Source: Macrophomina tecta
Lineage: Eukaryota > Ascomycota > Dothideomycetes > Botryosphaeriales > Botryosphaeriaceae
NCBI GenBank assembly: GCA_024180945.1
Contig: JAKSGN010000026.1
Coordinates: forward strand, 124,001 to 188,000
Reading direction: 5' to 3'
Length of the DNA: 64,000 nt
Shown here: in pieces, positions 1-10,807 of the stretch
Layout of the letters: each line of letters opens with the position of its first letter
Position numbering within the stretch: position 1 is the first letter of the stretch
Notes under the pieces: model-generated
The model's input: the letters and a program-made list of their open reading frames with translations, nothing else
Told to the model about the DNA's origin: nothing
Databases searched by the model: none
Program-made: the position numbers and the translations under genes

Positions 1-3000
1 TACGGACGCCTGCTCGCTGCTGGACACAGCAGTAATGAATGTAAGGAGGACCGCAGTAATGTTTACGGTAATCTGGAACTGTAAGAACTTCTTGACGGCG
101 TCGTTGACAGCTCGACCCCAAAGCAGAGCCTTAACAATTGATGCAAAGTTGTCGTCCATAAGGATAATAGCGGAGGCTTCCTTTGCAACTTCAGTTCCGG
201 CAATACCCATCGAGAAGCCAACATCTGCAGTCTTAAGAGCTGGCGCATCGTTGGTACCATCTCCGGTGACAGCAACCGTGTCTTCTAACTCTTTCAGTCG
301 CTTGACGAGCTTCCGTTTGTCTTCGGGGCTCGAGCGGGCAAGGACACAAAGCTTGGGAATCACGGTGTCCATATCCCTTTTCGAGAGCTTTCGGAAGGTA
401 GGACCTTCCATGACAACGCCACCTGGAACAAGGATGCCGCACTCCTCTGCGATAGCTTTGGCGGTCAAAACGTTATCACCTGTCACCATGCGTACGTAGA
501 CACCAGCATGTTGACAGTCCTTGACAGCATCCCGCACACCATCTCGGAGTGGGTCCTGAATACCGACGACAGCAAGAAAGACCATCTTCTTGAAGACGTC
601 CGCAAAGACAGCTTGGGTGGGGTCGTCCTCGTTCTTGCGGGATTCTCTAGGCGGCCAGCTCTCGAAATCGCGGTAGACGAGAGCGATGGTTCGTAGCGAA
701 CGGGATGCGTAAGTGGTGATGATCTGTTCCAGTGTCTCGCGCTTTTCTTCCGTAAGAGTGTCTACAAGCTCTTTCTCGGCGTCTTGCACAATCCTTTCGC
801 ACTTTCCAAGAAGGATTTCTGATGCGCCCTTGACGTACAATCTGTATCGGCCATCATCGAGCTTTGCAACCGCGGCAGAACATTTGATGGCCGAGTCGAA
901 GGGAACAACCTGGACGATGTTGGCATTCGAGCGCTCTGTCGAAACGGGACCCATACCCAGATAGTTACGAGCAAATCCGAGGAGAGCAGTCTCAGTCTTG
1001 GAGCCAATGAAAGGATCTGCTCCACCCTCCTCGTTCTCGAAAGCTGTGGTGTTCTGCACGATTGATTGCTCTAACAGCGTTTTCGCCTCTTTGCTCAGCG
1101 CGGAAACGAATTCAGATGGGGAGACATCGTCCGAGCTTCCTTCCGGGGAGCCCGCGTTTTGCTTCCCTTTGGAACCATCGTCCAATGTGGTTGAAGCTAC
1201 AGGAGCTTTGCGCGTTTTGTCTCCGAAACGAAGAGCAGTGCCTAGAGCGCCAGAGACAACGGTCATCTTGTTCTGGGTTAGGGTACCAGTCTTGTCGGAG
1301 CAGACTGTCGTTGCATTTCCCATGGTTTCGCAAGATCGCAGCAGTCGTACCAGGTTATGGTCCTTCAACATGCGAGTGGTAGCAAAAGCTAACGCCAGCG
1401 TAACAGCGAGAGGGAGACCTTCCGGAACGGCTACCACCACAACGGTGATGGCAACGATCAGGATGTTGAGGAAGTTTTGGCCTTTTTCGGCTGGGGTCGC
1501 ACTACTAGTGCGGAGATGTACTAGAAACTCGATGAAAAGTACGACGAAGAGCAGCAGAGCGGAGACACCACCAAGCTTTGCGATGTAGGTGGCCAAGACG
1601 TTCAGCTTCGACTGCAGTGGAGTTATTTCACCTTCTTCCCGTAGAGACATCATCGTCTTGCCGTAGCTCGAGTGGACTCCAGTAGCAGTGACCAAGAAGG
1701 TGCCAACACCTTCGGATACCTTGGCGCCTGAGAGGATGAAAGGGTCCATTTTCTTTAGCGGCTTGTGGTTATCTATCGCCCGAAATACATCGTCGCCAGG
1801 AGTCTTCTTTAGGAGATCAGATTCGCCAGTAGCTGAGGATTCGTCGCACTTCACGCCGTAGCCCAGGATTAGAATGCCGTCCACAGGGATCATGTCGCCG
1901 GGTTCCAGGCTCACGACATCTCCGACGAGCACATCGTAGACGGAGATCTCGCGTGTCATGCCAGATCGGATTACCTTCACGTAGCGATCCTCCTTTTTCC
2001 TGTTGAGCTTGACGAACTGGCGCTCCTTCTGCCAGTCGTTGAGAGCACCTACGACGACGACGACGACAATGGCAACAACAATAGCGACTCCCTCAACCCA
2101 CTCCACCTTGGGCTCTCCAGGTTTGTGTTCTATACCAACCGACTCATATATTCCGAGTGAGAGTGATATCACCGCGGCGATAGTAAGGAGGATAAGAACT
2201 TTGTCGTTGTAGGCGATCCAAGCTAGCCGGAGAATGCTCTTTGGTTTGCGGACAGGTAATCGGTTATCGCTAAAAACCCGTTTCCGATCGGCAAAACCTC
2301 CTTTGCCGGACTCGCGAGTCTCGGTACATCGCGGTCTGGGGTTCGGCGGGCGTTTACGCGGAGTTTGAGTAGTATTTGGCGTAGCTGCTTCCTCAAAAGT
2401 TACTGTGCCGTCGCAATACTGCTCGTCAACGCCCAAACCGGCCTTCCGGTCACTCCTCAACCCCTTCTCTAGACCGTCTAAGCCGCCTAAAGCATGAAAT
2501 GCCCCTAAGCTCTTAGGATTGTACATTTTCCCTAGCTGACCAGGCGAAAAAGCAAATGGATTATTTTGGACCTCAAAGTCTGCCTCTGTCCCCGGGTCAG
2601 GACGAAGTTCATCCTTATCACTTAGAAGGTAGTGAGGTTTATTATCGCCCTGAGACGAGGGTATATAGGTAGATCTCGACGCTGGTCCGCCGTTTTCGAT
2701 AGCAGAATCCAAGGAATTACTTCGCGACCGCACGCCGGGGACGGAGAGGAAGTTGTGCGAATTACTCCCGTTTCCCGTTGGCGACGAGATATTATGCGGC
2801 GACGTCGATCTACTTTCCCGGCTTTCGAAGGAGCTTGCGGCACGCGGCTCCGCTGGCGGTTGCTTTGTTACATGAGACATATCCGTGTTCTCATCATTAT
2901 GTTGTTGTGATGAACCATTGTCCTGAAATTCACCTAAAGGTACTGAGTCTCCCATGTTTGTGTTGTTCGGATTGACAGCCGAAGTGTCGATGGTGATCGT

Positions 3001-3072
3001 GGGAGCCATCTGTCGCCGGCCAGGACTAGGCGATGGCGTGTTCTGCGCCTCGCCGTCTTTATTATCAGTCAT
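1..3072 (-). CDS. P-type Ca2+-ATPase, PMC type (3' end outside window)
   Basis: Pumps Ca2+ out of the cytosol across the vacuolar or plasma membrane (P2B class, like yeast PMC1 and Neurospora NCA-2). A single open frame runs from the ATG at 3070-3072 to the left edge, 1024 codons without intron. Seen motifs: a polar, Ser-rich N-terminal tail of about 250 residues; first membrane segments near 290-350; TGES of the actuator near 410; PEGLP of M4 near 549; phosphorylation site DKTGT with Asp593; TGDGTNDAP of the hinge near 935; then the start of M5/M6. The family is usually 1100-1400 residues, so M7-M10 and the C-terminus lie beyond base 1. The gene looks intact. The frame is uninterrupted across 3 kb and motif order is canonical, so the family is secure; the choice between vacuolar and plasma-membrane location is not. 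Confidence 0.95.
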   Translation of the reverse strand, partial: MTDNKDGEAQNTPSPSPGRRQMAPTITIDTSAVNPNNTNMGDSVPLGEFQDNGSSQQHNDENTDMSHVTKQPPAEPRAASSFESRESRSTSPHNISSPTGNGSNSHNFLSVPGVRSRSNSLDSAIENGGPASRSTYIPSSQGDNKPHYLLSDKDELRPDPGTEADFEVQNNPFAFSPGQLGKMYNPKSLGAFHALGGLDGLEKGLRSDRKAGLGVDEQYCDGTVTFEEAATPNTTQTPRKRPPNPRPRCTETRESGKGGFADRKRVFSDNRLPVRKPKSILRLAWIAYNDKVLILLTIAAVISLSLGIYESVGIEHKPGEPKVEWVEGVAIVVAIVVVVVVGALNDWQKERQFVKLNRKKEDRYVKVIRSGMTREISVYDVLVGDVVSLEPGDMIPVDGILILGYGVKCDESSATGESDLLKKTPGDDVFRAIDNHKPLKKMDPFILSGAKVSEGVGTFLVTATGVHSSYGKTMMSLREEGEITPLQSKLNVLATYIAKLGGVSALLLFVVLFIEFLVHLRTSSATPAEKGQNFLNILIVAITVVVVAVPEGLPLAVTLALAFATTRMLKDHNLVRLLRSCETMGNATTVCSDKTGTLTQNKMTVVSGALGTALRFGDKTRKAPVASTTLDDGSKGKQNAGSPEGSSDDVSPSEFVSALSKEAKTLLEQSIVQNTTAFENEEGGADPFIGSKTETALLGFARNYLGMGPVSTERSNANIVQVVPFDSAIKCSAAVAKLDDGRYRLYVKGASEILLGKCERIVQDAEKELVDTLTEEKRETLEQIITTYASRSLRTIALVYRDFESWPPRESRKNEDDPTQAVFADVFKKMVFLAVVGIQDPLRDGVRDAVKDCQHAGVYVRMVTGDNVLTAKAIAEECGILVPGGVVMEGPTFRKLSKRDMDTVIPKLCVLARSSPEDKRKLVKRLKELEDTVAVTGDGTNDAPALKTADVGFSMGIAGTEVAKEASAIILMDDNFASIVKALLWGRAVNDAVKKFLQFQITVNITAVLLTFITAVSSSEQASV

Positions 3073-4173
3073 GGAGGTTGCCTTGTCGAAGGCCAGGGGG
3101 CGCTAGGGAGGGGGACTGTATAGGTAGGCTGTACTGTTGGCCAAGCGATAGATGCGGTAGGAAGAATGCGCTGAGGCGTCTCGCTGGTGTATTATGGTCA
3201 GTATAGTATGCCGGGATGCACACGAGATAATAAAGGGCGGGCGAATACGGTGAAGGTGAGTGGGCAGAGGCTGAGTTCTTGCACACAAACCATCGTCGCT
3301 TTCGATAGAGAAAGAACCACGGGATCAGGAGCACCCCGTGCTCTCCAGAGGCGGCTATAGCAAACCATGGGTCAGCAAACGCTCTTTAACGGCCAGCAAC
3401 ATATGCCGCTCCGGCACTGTCGACGCGAATCTTGCTCACCTGGGCGTGCGTAGCTGCTGGAGCTTCCTGGCAGCTGAATACCGGCTCGCAACGCCTGATC
3501 AATGATCGAGTTGCCAGTCTCTGATGGCGGAAGGAAGTTCTCGGCGTGGCAGCGGGCATTCCAAGACAGCTTGAAGAATCTCGCACCATACCTGCTTGCT
3601 GGGCGATGTGAGAGAGAAGTCAGGAGATGCACTGCCTGGTTGCTAGCCATATCGGGCCTAGCACGGCAATAACGCCGTCTTAGGTTAACGTAAGCGATCA
3701 TTGAATGCACGCTAGTTAACATAAAGCACCTACCGAGTCGCCTAACCCCTCGCCCCTCATGCCACTCATCCAGTGCATCCAATAGGATTGATCTTCATCA
3801 TCTATTGCAACAGCTGCTAATTAGTATAAGGCAGCTAAGAAATCAGCTGATAGGCGTGAGAAACAGCGTGAAAACGAGGCTTGCTAGGAGGTGGGTTGAC
3901 TGGTAGATAGCAGGTAGTTCAAATGCAGTTGGTCGGTTTTTCGTTGAGCTGGGTTTTTCATTGAGGTGGGAGCTCCTCGCTTGCGAGGAAGGCCGACTGA
4001 CTGCCAGTGCGTTGGGCCAGCGGCCCAGCCATACTGCCGTTGGCTCCGAGTAGGGTGCGCAGCTTAACTACTGCAAAAGCCCACCCATTGAATCTGGATA
4101 AGCTTATTGTTGCATTTTGAATGGTTTTCATTAACTATGGCCAAAAAAAAAAAAAAAAAAAAAAGAGGTACAT
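3073..4173. other. Upstream region of the Ca2+-ATPase gene; no gene seen
   Basis: This 1.1-kb stretch holds the presumed promoter and 5' leader of the Ca2+-ATPase. Short open frames here have no recognisable family. A pure A tract of about 20 bases lies near 4143-4164, just past the stop of the minus-strand gene at 4174. Confidence 0.5.
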
Positions 4174-4776
4174 TTAAGACGGAACATGCGCTATTTTCAT
4201 AGTCCTATGGCCGTCTTCTTTGTACTCATCCTCGTCTCCGTCCTCTTCATCGTCATCTTTTCCTTCCGCTTCATCCGCAAATACCTCTACGGTATATACG
4301 AGCACTCCATTCAAGGATTCGCCACAGTGCTGCGAAGCTTGCATGCTGTATACATCTGCTAGCTGCGGCTCGCAACAAGGTTTAACAAGGAGGTCGTCCG
4401 GTGTGGTGCGTTCCTGGTCCACGTAGATGGCGGGGTTACACGTGCTTACGGCGACCGCCGTGCATGTCTGCTTCCACGTTGCTGGTACCCGTTCCTCATC
4501 AGCATCATTGTTGTCCTCGTCGCCGTCGCTATCCTCCACATCGTCTCCGTTTCGGCGTTCTCCCTCCGCCTCCTCTACCAAAAACGTTCCCAGCTCTTCC
4601 GGGGGCGAGAAGCGCAGCTGCGCTGAGACGACGTCCATCATGTTGCAGAGCAGGACCAGCCGCCGCAGGTCCGACTCTCCGCCGCCGCGGCCGCCGACGA
4701 GGCCTTCGAGCTTCTCGTGCGTGCGCCAGGCGCAGTGCATAGTCTGCCGTACGTTGCTCGGATAATCAGAGTCCAT
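4174..4776 (-). CDS. Acidic hypothetical protein, 200 aa
   Basis: An intronless frame from the ATG at 4774-4776 codes for 200 residues. The first 70 residues are ordinary mixed sequence (a helical-looking start, then a Gly-rich loop and LVLLCNMMDVV). Two strongly acidic Asp/Glu runs follow, near residues 75-95 and 170-190, with a Cys-containing block between. No signal peptide or membrane segment is seen. I do not recognise the family. The plus strand is also open here because the acidic codons read as Ser-rich on the other strand. I prefer the minus frame because it is the longest, starts with ATG and has a plausible globular N-terminus. A nuclear or chaperone-like role would be guesswork. 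Confidence 0.5.
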   Translation of the reverse strand: MDSDYPSNVRQTMHCAWRTHEKLEGLVGGRGGGESDLRRLVLLCNMMDVVSAQLRFSPPEELGTFLVEEAEGERRNGDDVEDSDGDEDNNDADEERVPATWKQTCTAVAVSTCNPAIYVDQERTTPDDLLVKPCCEPQLADVYSMQASQHCGESLNGVLVYTVEVFADEAEGKDDDEEDGDEDEYKEDGHRTMKIAHVPS

Positions 4777-5936
4777 AACTATTTTTTTTCTTTTCTTTTT
4801 TTGTTGTTGATTGTTGCGTGAGGTTTGTGGTCGCCTGCGCGCGGCTGCACGAACCGTTTAAGATGACAGAGGGATAAGCAGGCGAACTTGGCAATAGCGG
4901 TGGTGGTGGAAAAGATTATTGTAGCGCAACTGGATGGTATATACGCAACTTGCAAGCGGACGGAGGTTTCGCGCCACACGGCAAAACGAATCCTTTACAG
5001 AAAGTGGCGAGGCGGGATGGTACAAGGACCGCAGGTAACGCTGAAGGTCTCACCATGACGGAGAATCATGTTTGAGTGCTTGTTGAGGCTATACCGCCGT
5101 GGTTACCACGTAACATCGACGAGGAGCAGGTAGCAAAAGAAACACGGACGGCTTGGGACGCGGGACCTCTTGGCCAAGCCACAGAGGGGAAAAAGGAAAC
5201 TGTTAGATACTAATACGTCATTGCTTCAATTTCGTCCGATCTCGGAGCGTGTAATATTGCGCTCTGCATTTCAGCCTCAACCTCATTTCCGAGTCCCTGA
5301 GGGGACTCATGTATATACTTCACAGTAGATAGATCTATTGTACGAAGCAGAGACTCCTCTACATATTGGGTTCTCTCCCTTGCACGCGAGGATTCGCTGC
5401 ACATCAGCTGCAGTCCACGAACTGCGACAGAAATAGATTTCTTGGCATGAAGTGCCTCGATGAGTGGACTGCGGCGGATCTGCTAATCAAATTCGACGCC
5501 CTGCAGCTCTACAGAGTAGGGCTCAAAGGACAGGCGCCAACCCCAGATCAGCTAATCAACAGGGCTTGCTAAAGGGGACGGAATAGCCTATGCAGGATTA
5601 TGTAATCCCTTCCTTCCCCGACGCTATGGCTAAGCAACTGTAGCCGGTGCATCCTCCGCATATCAGCAACCCTTCCGCCTGTCTCAGCTGCATCACAGCT
5701 GCTTCCTTGGAACTGGATTGTCACCGTGTGTGATAAGGTTCTATCACGGTGATTCCGACTCAGCTGTCCCCGAACCCGTTTTGAGGTTTTTATTACGAAT
5801 CACGTCCCGAAGGGGATACAAGATACGAGCTCGTACGACGCGGCATTCCGCATCTATTTTACATAACAAATCGACCGGACGCCTGCAACACGAAACCAAG
5901 GCAAAAAGGAAAAAGGATTGAGGAACCGCCACCTTA
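4777..5936. other. Intergenic, no supported gene
   Basis: A T-rich tract (4786-4806) lies directly upstream of the acidic-protein gene on its promoter side. The rest has only short unsupported frames and no transposon signature that I can identify. Confidence 0.4.
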
Positions 5937-6430
5937 CTACTGCTCGCCAATCTTGACCACCGCAAGGATGAAGTTGACGCCGTTCTCACCAACCGCGTGG
6001 ACGACGACGTTGGCATCGAAAGGCCAGCCGGCCGACTCAACCTTCTCGTTGTACACGGCAAAATCAGACTTTGCGAGCTCACCATCGGCCAGCAGAGCGG
6101 TCGTGGCGTGGGCCGACCCACGACCGTGGTCGCGTGCGCCGTACCCGTGCTGCAGTGCTGCGCCCTTGCACAGTCCACGGCCTTCCACCGCGCTGTAGTG
6201 TTGAGCGATCTGATGGTGATATCGTCCCTTGCCGTTTCGTTTAGCTTCTCCTTTACCTCATCTGCTTCCAGGGCGTGCTCAATCAAATCTCGCTCTGCTG
6301 TTAAAGTCTCCGCGACATGGCGCTTGGTTCGCCAGCCGCCTGTCTTGCTCGCACCTGGATCATCACTCCTGGTTCGCTACCACTCGGCAAAGTCGGTGTT
6401 GTCGGATGTGCAAGCTGCGATCGCTCAATA
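5937..6430 (-). pseudogene. Unrecognised decayed coding sequence
   Basis: The minus strand has a coherent frame ending at the TAG at 5937-5939 (residues ending AVVKIGEQ). Upstream it continues, in a shifted frame, into a plausible protein (ALEADEVKEKLNETARDD). The two parts are joined only by assuming at least one frameshift near 6190. Beyond about 6430 the minus strand is broken by stops. The alternating codable segments suggest a once-real single-domain protein, but I cannot assign a family. It lies just outside the disrupted catalase and is not part of it: it is on the opposite strand and resembles no catalase segment. Confidence 0.3.
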
Positions 6431-6852
6431 GACGTATTGGGGGGAAATACGTGCATGCATCCGCCTGCAGGTCGCGGGGTCTGCTTAGGGCTTCCTGCGG
6501 TGCAGCTTGGCGTCATCATCGGGCCTGCTTCCCATCTTCCGCTGCCCCTGTAGGCCCGTCACCACATGCGTGTCTGCGTGGCCCCAACCAGTTATGGCAC
6601 CAACTCGCTTCCCCTCTTCCCGGGGCCGTTCCACTTTTTAATCCCCTCTTGTTGTAGGTTCAAGACGGCATGTCCAATTGGCTTGAGATTTATTGGTGAC
6701 GATGAAGCTAAGGGTGCCAGGAGTAAGGCTCAATGGTCCGGCTGCCTAGTCATCCCCCGATTTTCGTAAAAGGTCTGAGCTACTTTGCCGCTGCCATGAC
6801 AGCTGGTGTACCTCCAAGCATCGTCGACAATGCTCCTCTCGAATGTTGGAAT

Positions 6853-9800
6853 CAGGATGGAAGGCGTCTCGTCACGTCTCGTCGTGAGGTGTATGACGAG
6901 ACATGACGAGACGCCGGGGGGCATGACGAGACGAGACGAGCAATGACGAGCGTTGACGCTCGCTGACGATATGACGATATGCTTAATAAACAGATATCCA
7001 TGGTGTTCGTCGTGGTGTTGGGTCCGGTGGCGGAGATGAGGTTACCATTTGCTAGCAACTCCCATACATATTATACCGCTTCCCCCGCACCCCATCTGCT
7101 CCAGTGCATATGCCAGCACATATGAACGAGTCCAATGTCTTGCCACGATATATGACGTCATTTCATGGAGTTGAGTTCGTTGCTATACTACGTTATTTAC
7201 CAACCAGGCCTTCTGGCACATCTCTGCCTCTATCGTGTCGTCATTGAGCCTCGTTCGCTCATGCGATATCTTGAGCCTGCCATGAGAGAAGATATGCTCA
7301 GGTTCTGCGCTCATGGCGGGTATGGTGAAGCAGTCGAAGGCCATACGCTGTAGTACAGGCCATTGCGAACCTTCTGCTTGCCACCATTCGATATGGTTCG
7401 TCACCTTGTAGATGGTTGGGCCGGCCTCCCAGTATGAGGTCAACTGTGAGGCCCCAATTTTACGTCTCTTTCCTCGCCGCCTAGCAAAATTGGTGGGCCG
7501 GCCGAATGCTTCAAAAGCCGCGAAGACGTCATCCTCTGGTGGCGAAGAGATCTCCTCCGCGGCCTCCTCCGCTTCCTCCTCCGCTTGCATGAGCCATGCC
7601 CTCTCATACCTCTCATACACCTGTTTGATAACAGTCTTGGCAGCCGCAATCCAACTCCTGTGCTCATGCCAGTGCTCCTCAAAGTACTCAAAGCGGTAAT
7701 TGGGGTGGAGGAATATAGCAACACGATAAACCGGCGTCTCATCGATCAGTGAGTGGTAATCTGTTAGCTTGAGCCACCCGGCATCTACCCTGGTGGAATA
7801 CTCCTTCCAGTCGTCGTCGCAGACCTCACCAGAGTCGATTTGGCCCCTCATACGATCCGCCTCTTGTTTGAGTGTTTATATAAGAAGCCCATGCTCTTGA
7901 GCGACTCCCAAACGGCCCCATGCGTGCCTTGAGTCGCCTTGCCCTCCATGTATTGTGTAAGGCCTTTGAAAGGTCGCAGCAGCTGGAAGAGACGCTCCAG
8001 GTATGCCCAATCTTGAGGTGAGAGACGGTCCGAACGAATGTCATATGTGCCTGGTTGGTGTTGGTAGCGATCGAGGAAGCGATCAACCGTCGCGCGCAGG
8101 TGGATAGCTGTTTAAATCCAGTTAGCGATCTGCAGTACGAAGGAGCAGGAGATCTTCACTATAATTTGTATGCGTATCTCTAGCGGGATCGTCTCTGCTA
8201 TCACTTAGTAATTAAACCACCAAACCTACCTCTCTTGATCATATAGTAGGCGGAGCTCCAGCGAACGCCTTGGTCAATAAGCAGAACGTAGTAGAAGGTC
8301 TCATCACCACCTTCTGGGTCGCAGTCCTTATCCAGGTAACGTTCATGAGGCATCTGGTAGCGCTCAAACTCCTCTCGCCGCCCGGAGCTTCTGTTGACGA
8401 AGACGCATATATTGTGAAGCTTGCCAAGAGGTCCTGCTCGGCTCCACACTTTGAACGCGGCGTCGCTATCGTCGACCAGGCCAAGGAGGTCCTTTTTAAA
8501 GGCGGTAACGCCTTGGCCTAGGAGGATCGCCTTCACAACGAGGTTGATAATATGACCAATGCAACGAACGTGGCAGGCGGGGTATTCAATACCAGGAACC
8601 TCCCTTGCGAGCTCTTTGAGCATTATTTCGTTATTCTTAGCGTTGTCTAAGATAAAGTAGCCGATATCTTGGATATTGTAGTCCTCAATCGCTCCGCGCA
8701 CAATTTGAGCCATATTCTCGCCGGAATGAGTGCCAATTATTCGCCTGAAGGAGAGGAGGGCAGTCCGCGGCGTGCCGTTGGGGCCCAGAAAGTGAGAATT
8801 CACTGCTAAATACGCCCGCTTATTGCCCTCGTCGTACGTCCAGGTATCGATGCTAAAATGAACCTTACTCTTCGCGGCGAGAACGAGTTTACGAACGGAT
8901 GAGCGTCGATCCTCGAATGATTGCTTAATCCAGCTACCCACCCCCCAATCGCTCGTTGACAGGCATCTCTCGGCCATGGGGCCGCCCAAGAAGATGACTT
9001 CTCGCAGCTCTGGCGAGGCGGCTTGGCGGAAGGTCAGATCAAGCCTCACAACGGCGTTGATATATGCCTCTTGGAACCTCTTATCGTGAAACGGTGTAAC
9101 GAGACCCAATAAGGGCGAGGAGCGCTCCTCCTAGCGGGCGAAGGCACGGCCAATAGGGGTATCTGACGGCGTGGCAGAGGACCTGGGCCTCTTCGGGTGG
9201 TTAATACGATGAACCTGCTGCAAATGAGCCTCAATGACATGCCGGCCAGTTAGCTTGTAGACGCCTTGGTTGTAGCGACGCCTCTCATGGCAGTGCTTGC
9301 ATATGAACCAACGAACACCTTCGTTGTCGATACAGTCACCGCCATGAGCGAATATCCACGAGACCTTCGTGCCCTGAAGCTGGCTACGGTGGCGTACGCG
9401 CCAGTTCAGGCCTCTTATAACCCCCCAAGAGCTGTTGCGGACCTTCGTGAGGTCGATATCGGCAGCAGTGATGGCGTGGGACGTAATGATAGAAGCAGAA
9501 GCGGTTGCAGCCGGCGAAGGTGACGAGAGAGAGCCCAATGAGGACACCTGCGAGTCCTGGGAGTCGTTCATAATGCCTGCGAGGCGTGGGAGGGTAGGCG
9601 GTGGGTGGCAGAAGTCGTGGCGCGTTGTTTATACAGGATCTCATGCGCGCGGGAGAAGCTACGCGAGAATTTGGTGTGGGTCTCCGCGGCTTGGCGTGTT
9701 TTGATTGGGAACGCATTGCGGCCGTGCACGCGAAGACGTCAACACCACGATAGTTGCCTTATTAGGCTTAGCGTCTCGTCAACGAACGTTGACGAACGCC

Positions 9801-9882
9801 TTCATGACGAGACGAGACGTGACGATTAGTAATCCGTTGACGAGTCGTCAACGAGTCGTCAGACGAGACGCCTCCCATCCTG
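6853..9882 (-). mobile_element. hAT-1 transposon, 3030 bp, with TIRs and 8-bp TSD
   Basis: Terminal inverted repeats of 21 bp start CAGGATGGRAGGCGTCTC with one mismatch. The left copy is at 6853 and the right copy ends at 9882. Both ends are flanked by the direct repeat GTTGGAAT (6845-6852 and 9883-9890), the 8-bp duplication typical of hAT. Subterminal regions (6862-6990 and 9770-9870) are packed with repeats of the word GACGAGACG in both orientations, probably transposase-binding sites. The insertion split the signal-peptide codons of the catalase gene. Confidence 0.93.
7183..9571 (-). pseudogene. hAT-1 transposase, inactivated
   Basis: Reading from the ATG at 9571 there is an N-terminal BED-type zinc finger (WFICKHC, then H-x4-H), then the hAT catalytic core (FSIDTWTYDEGNKRAYLAV; HVRCIGHIINLVVKAIL) and a C-terminal hAT dimerisation domain (WPVLQRMAFDCFTIPAMSAEPEHIFS). 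An intron fits at 8108-8229 (GTAGGT donor, GCTAAC branch, ACAG acceptor) and joins IKR to AIHLRATVD. Two lesions break it: an in-frame TAG at 9131-9133 seven codons before the second block, and a one-base frameshift near 7875-7885 before MRGQIDSG. The TAG is compatible with CAG-to-TAG, the change RIP makes. Probably not functional. Confidence 0.85.
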
Positions 9883-10397
9883 GTTGGAATTGCCGCTACC
9901 CTCATTGGCTCGGTGTCGGCCATCGGCTGCCCATACATGATAGGCCAGCTGAATCCCCGAGAGCTTCCCAATGGACACCCTAATGCTCAGGCTCGCGCCG
10001 ATGCTGCCAAGGCCATGAGTTCATGGCTCAGTTTGAGGTCAACGACACCAATGCGTACCTCACTAGCGACGTCGACGGTCCCATCTCCGACCAGAACAGC
10101 TTGAGCGCCGGCGAACGCGGCCCGACACTTCTCGAGGACTTCATCTTCCGCCAGAAGATCCAGCACTTTTGACTATGAGCGTGTCCCTGAACGCGCTGTC
10201 CACGCCCGTGGTGCCGCTGCTCACGGCATTTTCATTTCCTACGCCAACTGGTCCGACGTCACTGCTGCCTCCTTTCTCAGTGAGGCCGGAAAAGAAACTC
10301 CCGTCTTCGTTCGTTTCTCCACTGTTGCGGGCAGCAGGGGCTCGCGGATACTGCTCGTGATGTCCACGGATTTGCCGTCAGACTCTACACCGACCAG

Positions 10398-10577
10398 ACT
10401 GGTAATCACTTCACTTCACTCACTCAGAGACCATTAAGTGATTGAAGTGCCAAGACTAGGCAAAATCGGCGGAGTGAGTGAGTGAAAGTGGCCAATTTGG
10501 AGCGCCTAAGTGAGTGAAGTGACCAAAAGTGAGTGATAGATTATCGTGAGTCTTGGCATGGTGTTGCAATTTGGTAC
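10398..10577. mobile_element. hAT-4 remnant, left end with AGTGAGTGA motifs
   Basis: This 180-bp stretch begins exactly where catalase similarity stops. It is full of short repeats (TCACTTCACTTCACTCACTC, and AGTGAGTGA on both strands), like hAT subterminal binding motifs. It is interrupted at 10577 by hAT-2, whose target duplication TTTGGTAC joins it to sequence at 16540, where a hAT transposase C-terminus is found. The exact terminus and target duplication of hAT-4 could not be identified. Confidence 0.55.
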
Positions 10578-10807
10578 CAGGCTGGATTATGATAGTAGTG
10601 ATAGCTTATCGATAATGTATCACTATCGATAGCCGATTATCGATAATTATCGATGATAGCTTGGCATTTTCTTGGCATTGTGATCAGTGGGTCGATTTTG
10701 GGGTTTGGAAGAGAATTTTGGATCGGAAACTGTCAGGTGTGGGGCGTAACTGCTTGAATTCACTACCATGAGGTTCTATGAAGAAGAAAAGAAAGAAAAG
10801 GTCGGCG

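Larger units (their letters stand above)
6830..10397 (+). pseudogene. Secreted large-subunit catalase, 5' part, disrupted by hAT-1 and hAT-4
   Basis: Removing hAT-1 and one copy of its 8-bp target duplication joins 6830-6852 to 9891 onward. This gives a start codon at 6830, a hydrophobic signal peptide (MLLSNVGIAATL, then IGSVSA) and a catalase N-terminus: [10 protein letters not shown], then [12 protein letters not shown] with the conserved distal-histidine region, then [15 protein letters not shown]. Large-subunit fungal catalases (about 720 aa) detoxify H2O2; those with signal peptides are secreted. Coding is further broken by single-base changes: a frame change near 10015-10022, one extra T at about 10170 (HF then TGA), and a lost base near 10346 after RGS. 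Sequence stops resembling catalase after TDQTG at about 10397, where the tandem-motif end of hAT-4 begins. The remaining three quarters of the gene is not in the window. Confidence 0.85.

Noticed and set aside
3372..3782. Minus-strand frame of 136 codons upstream of the Ca2+-ATPase
   Set aside because: No domain, unusual composition and position in the presumed promoter; likely chance.
4401..4765. Two plus-strand frames of about 112 codons opposite the acidic protein
   Set aside because: They are complements of the acidic and low-complexity codons of the minus-strand gene.
5937..6430. Idea that this minus-strand fragment is the missing C-terminus of the catalase
   Set aside because: It matches no catalase or GATase-like segment I know and lies on the opposite strand outside the insertion.
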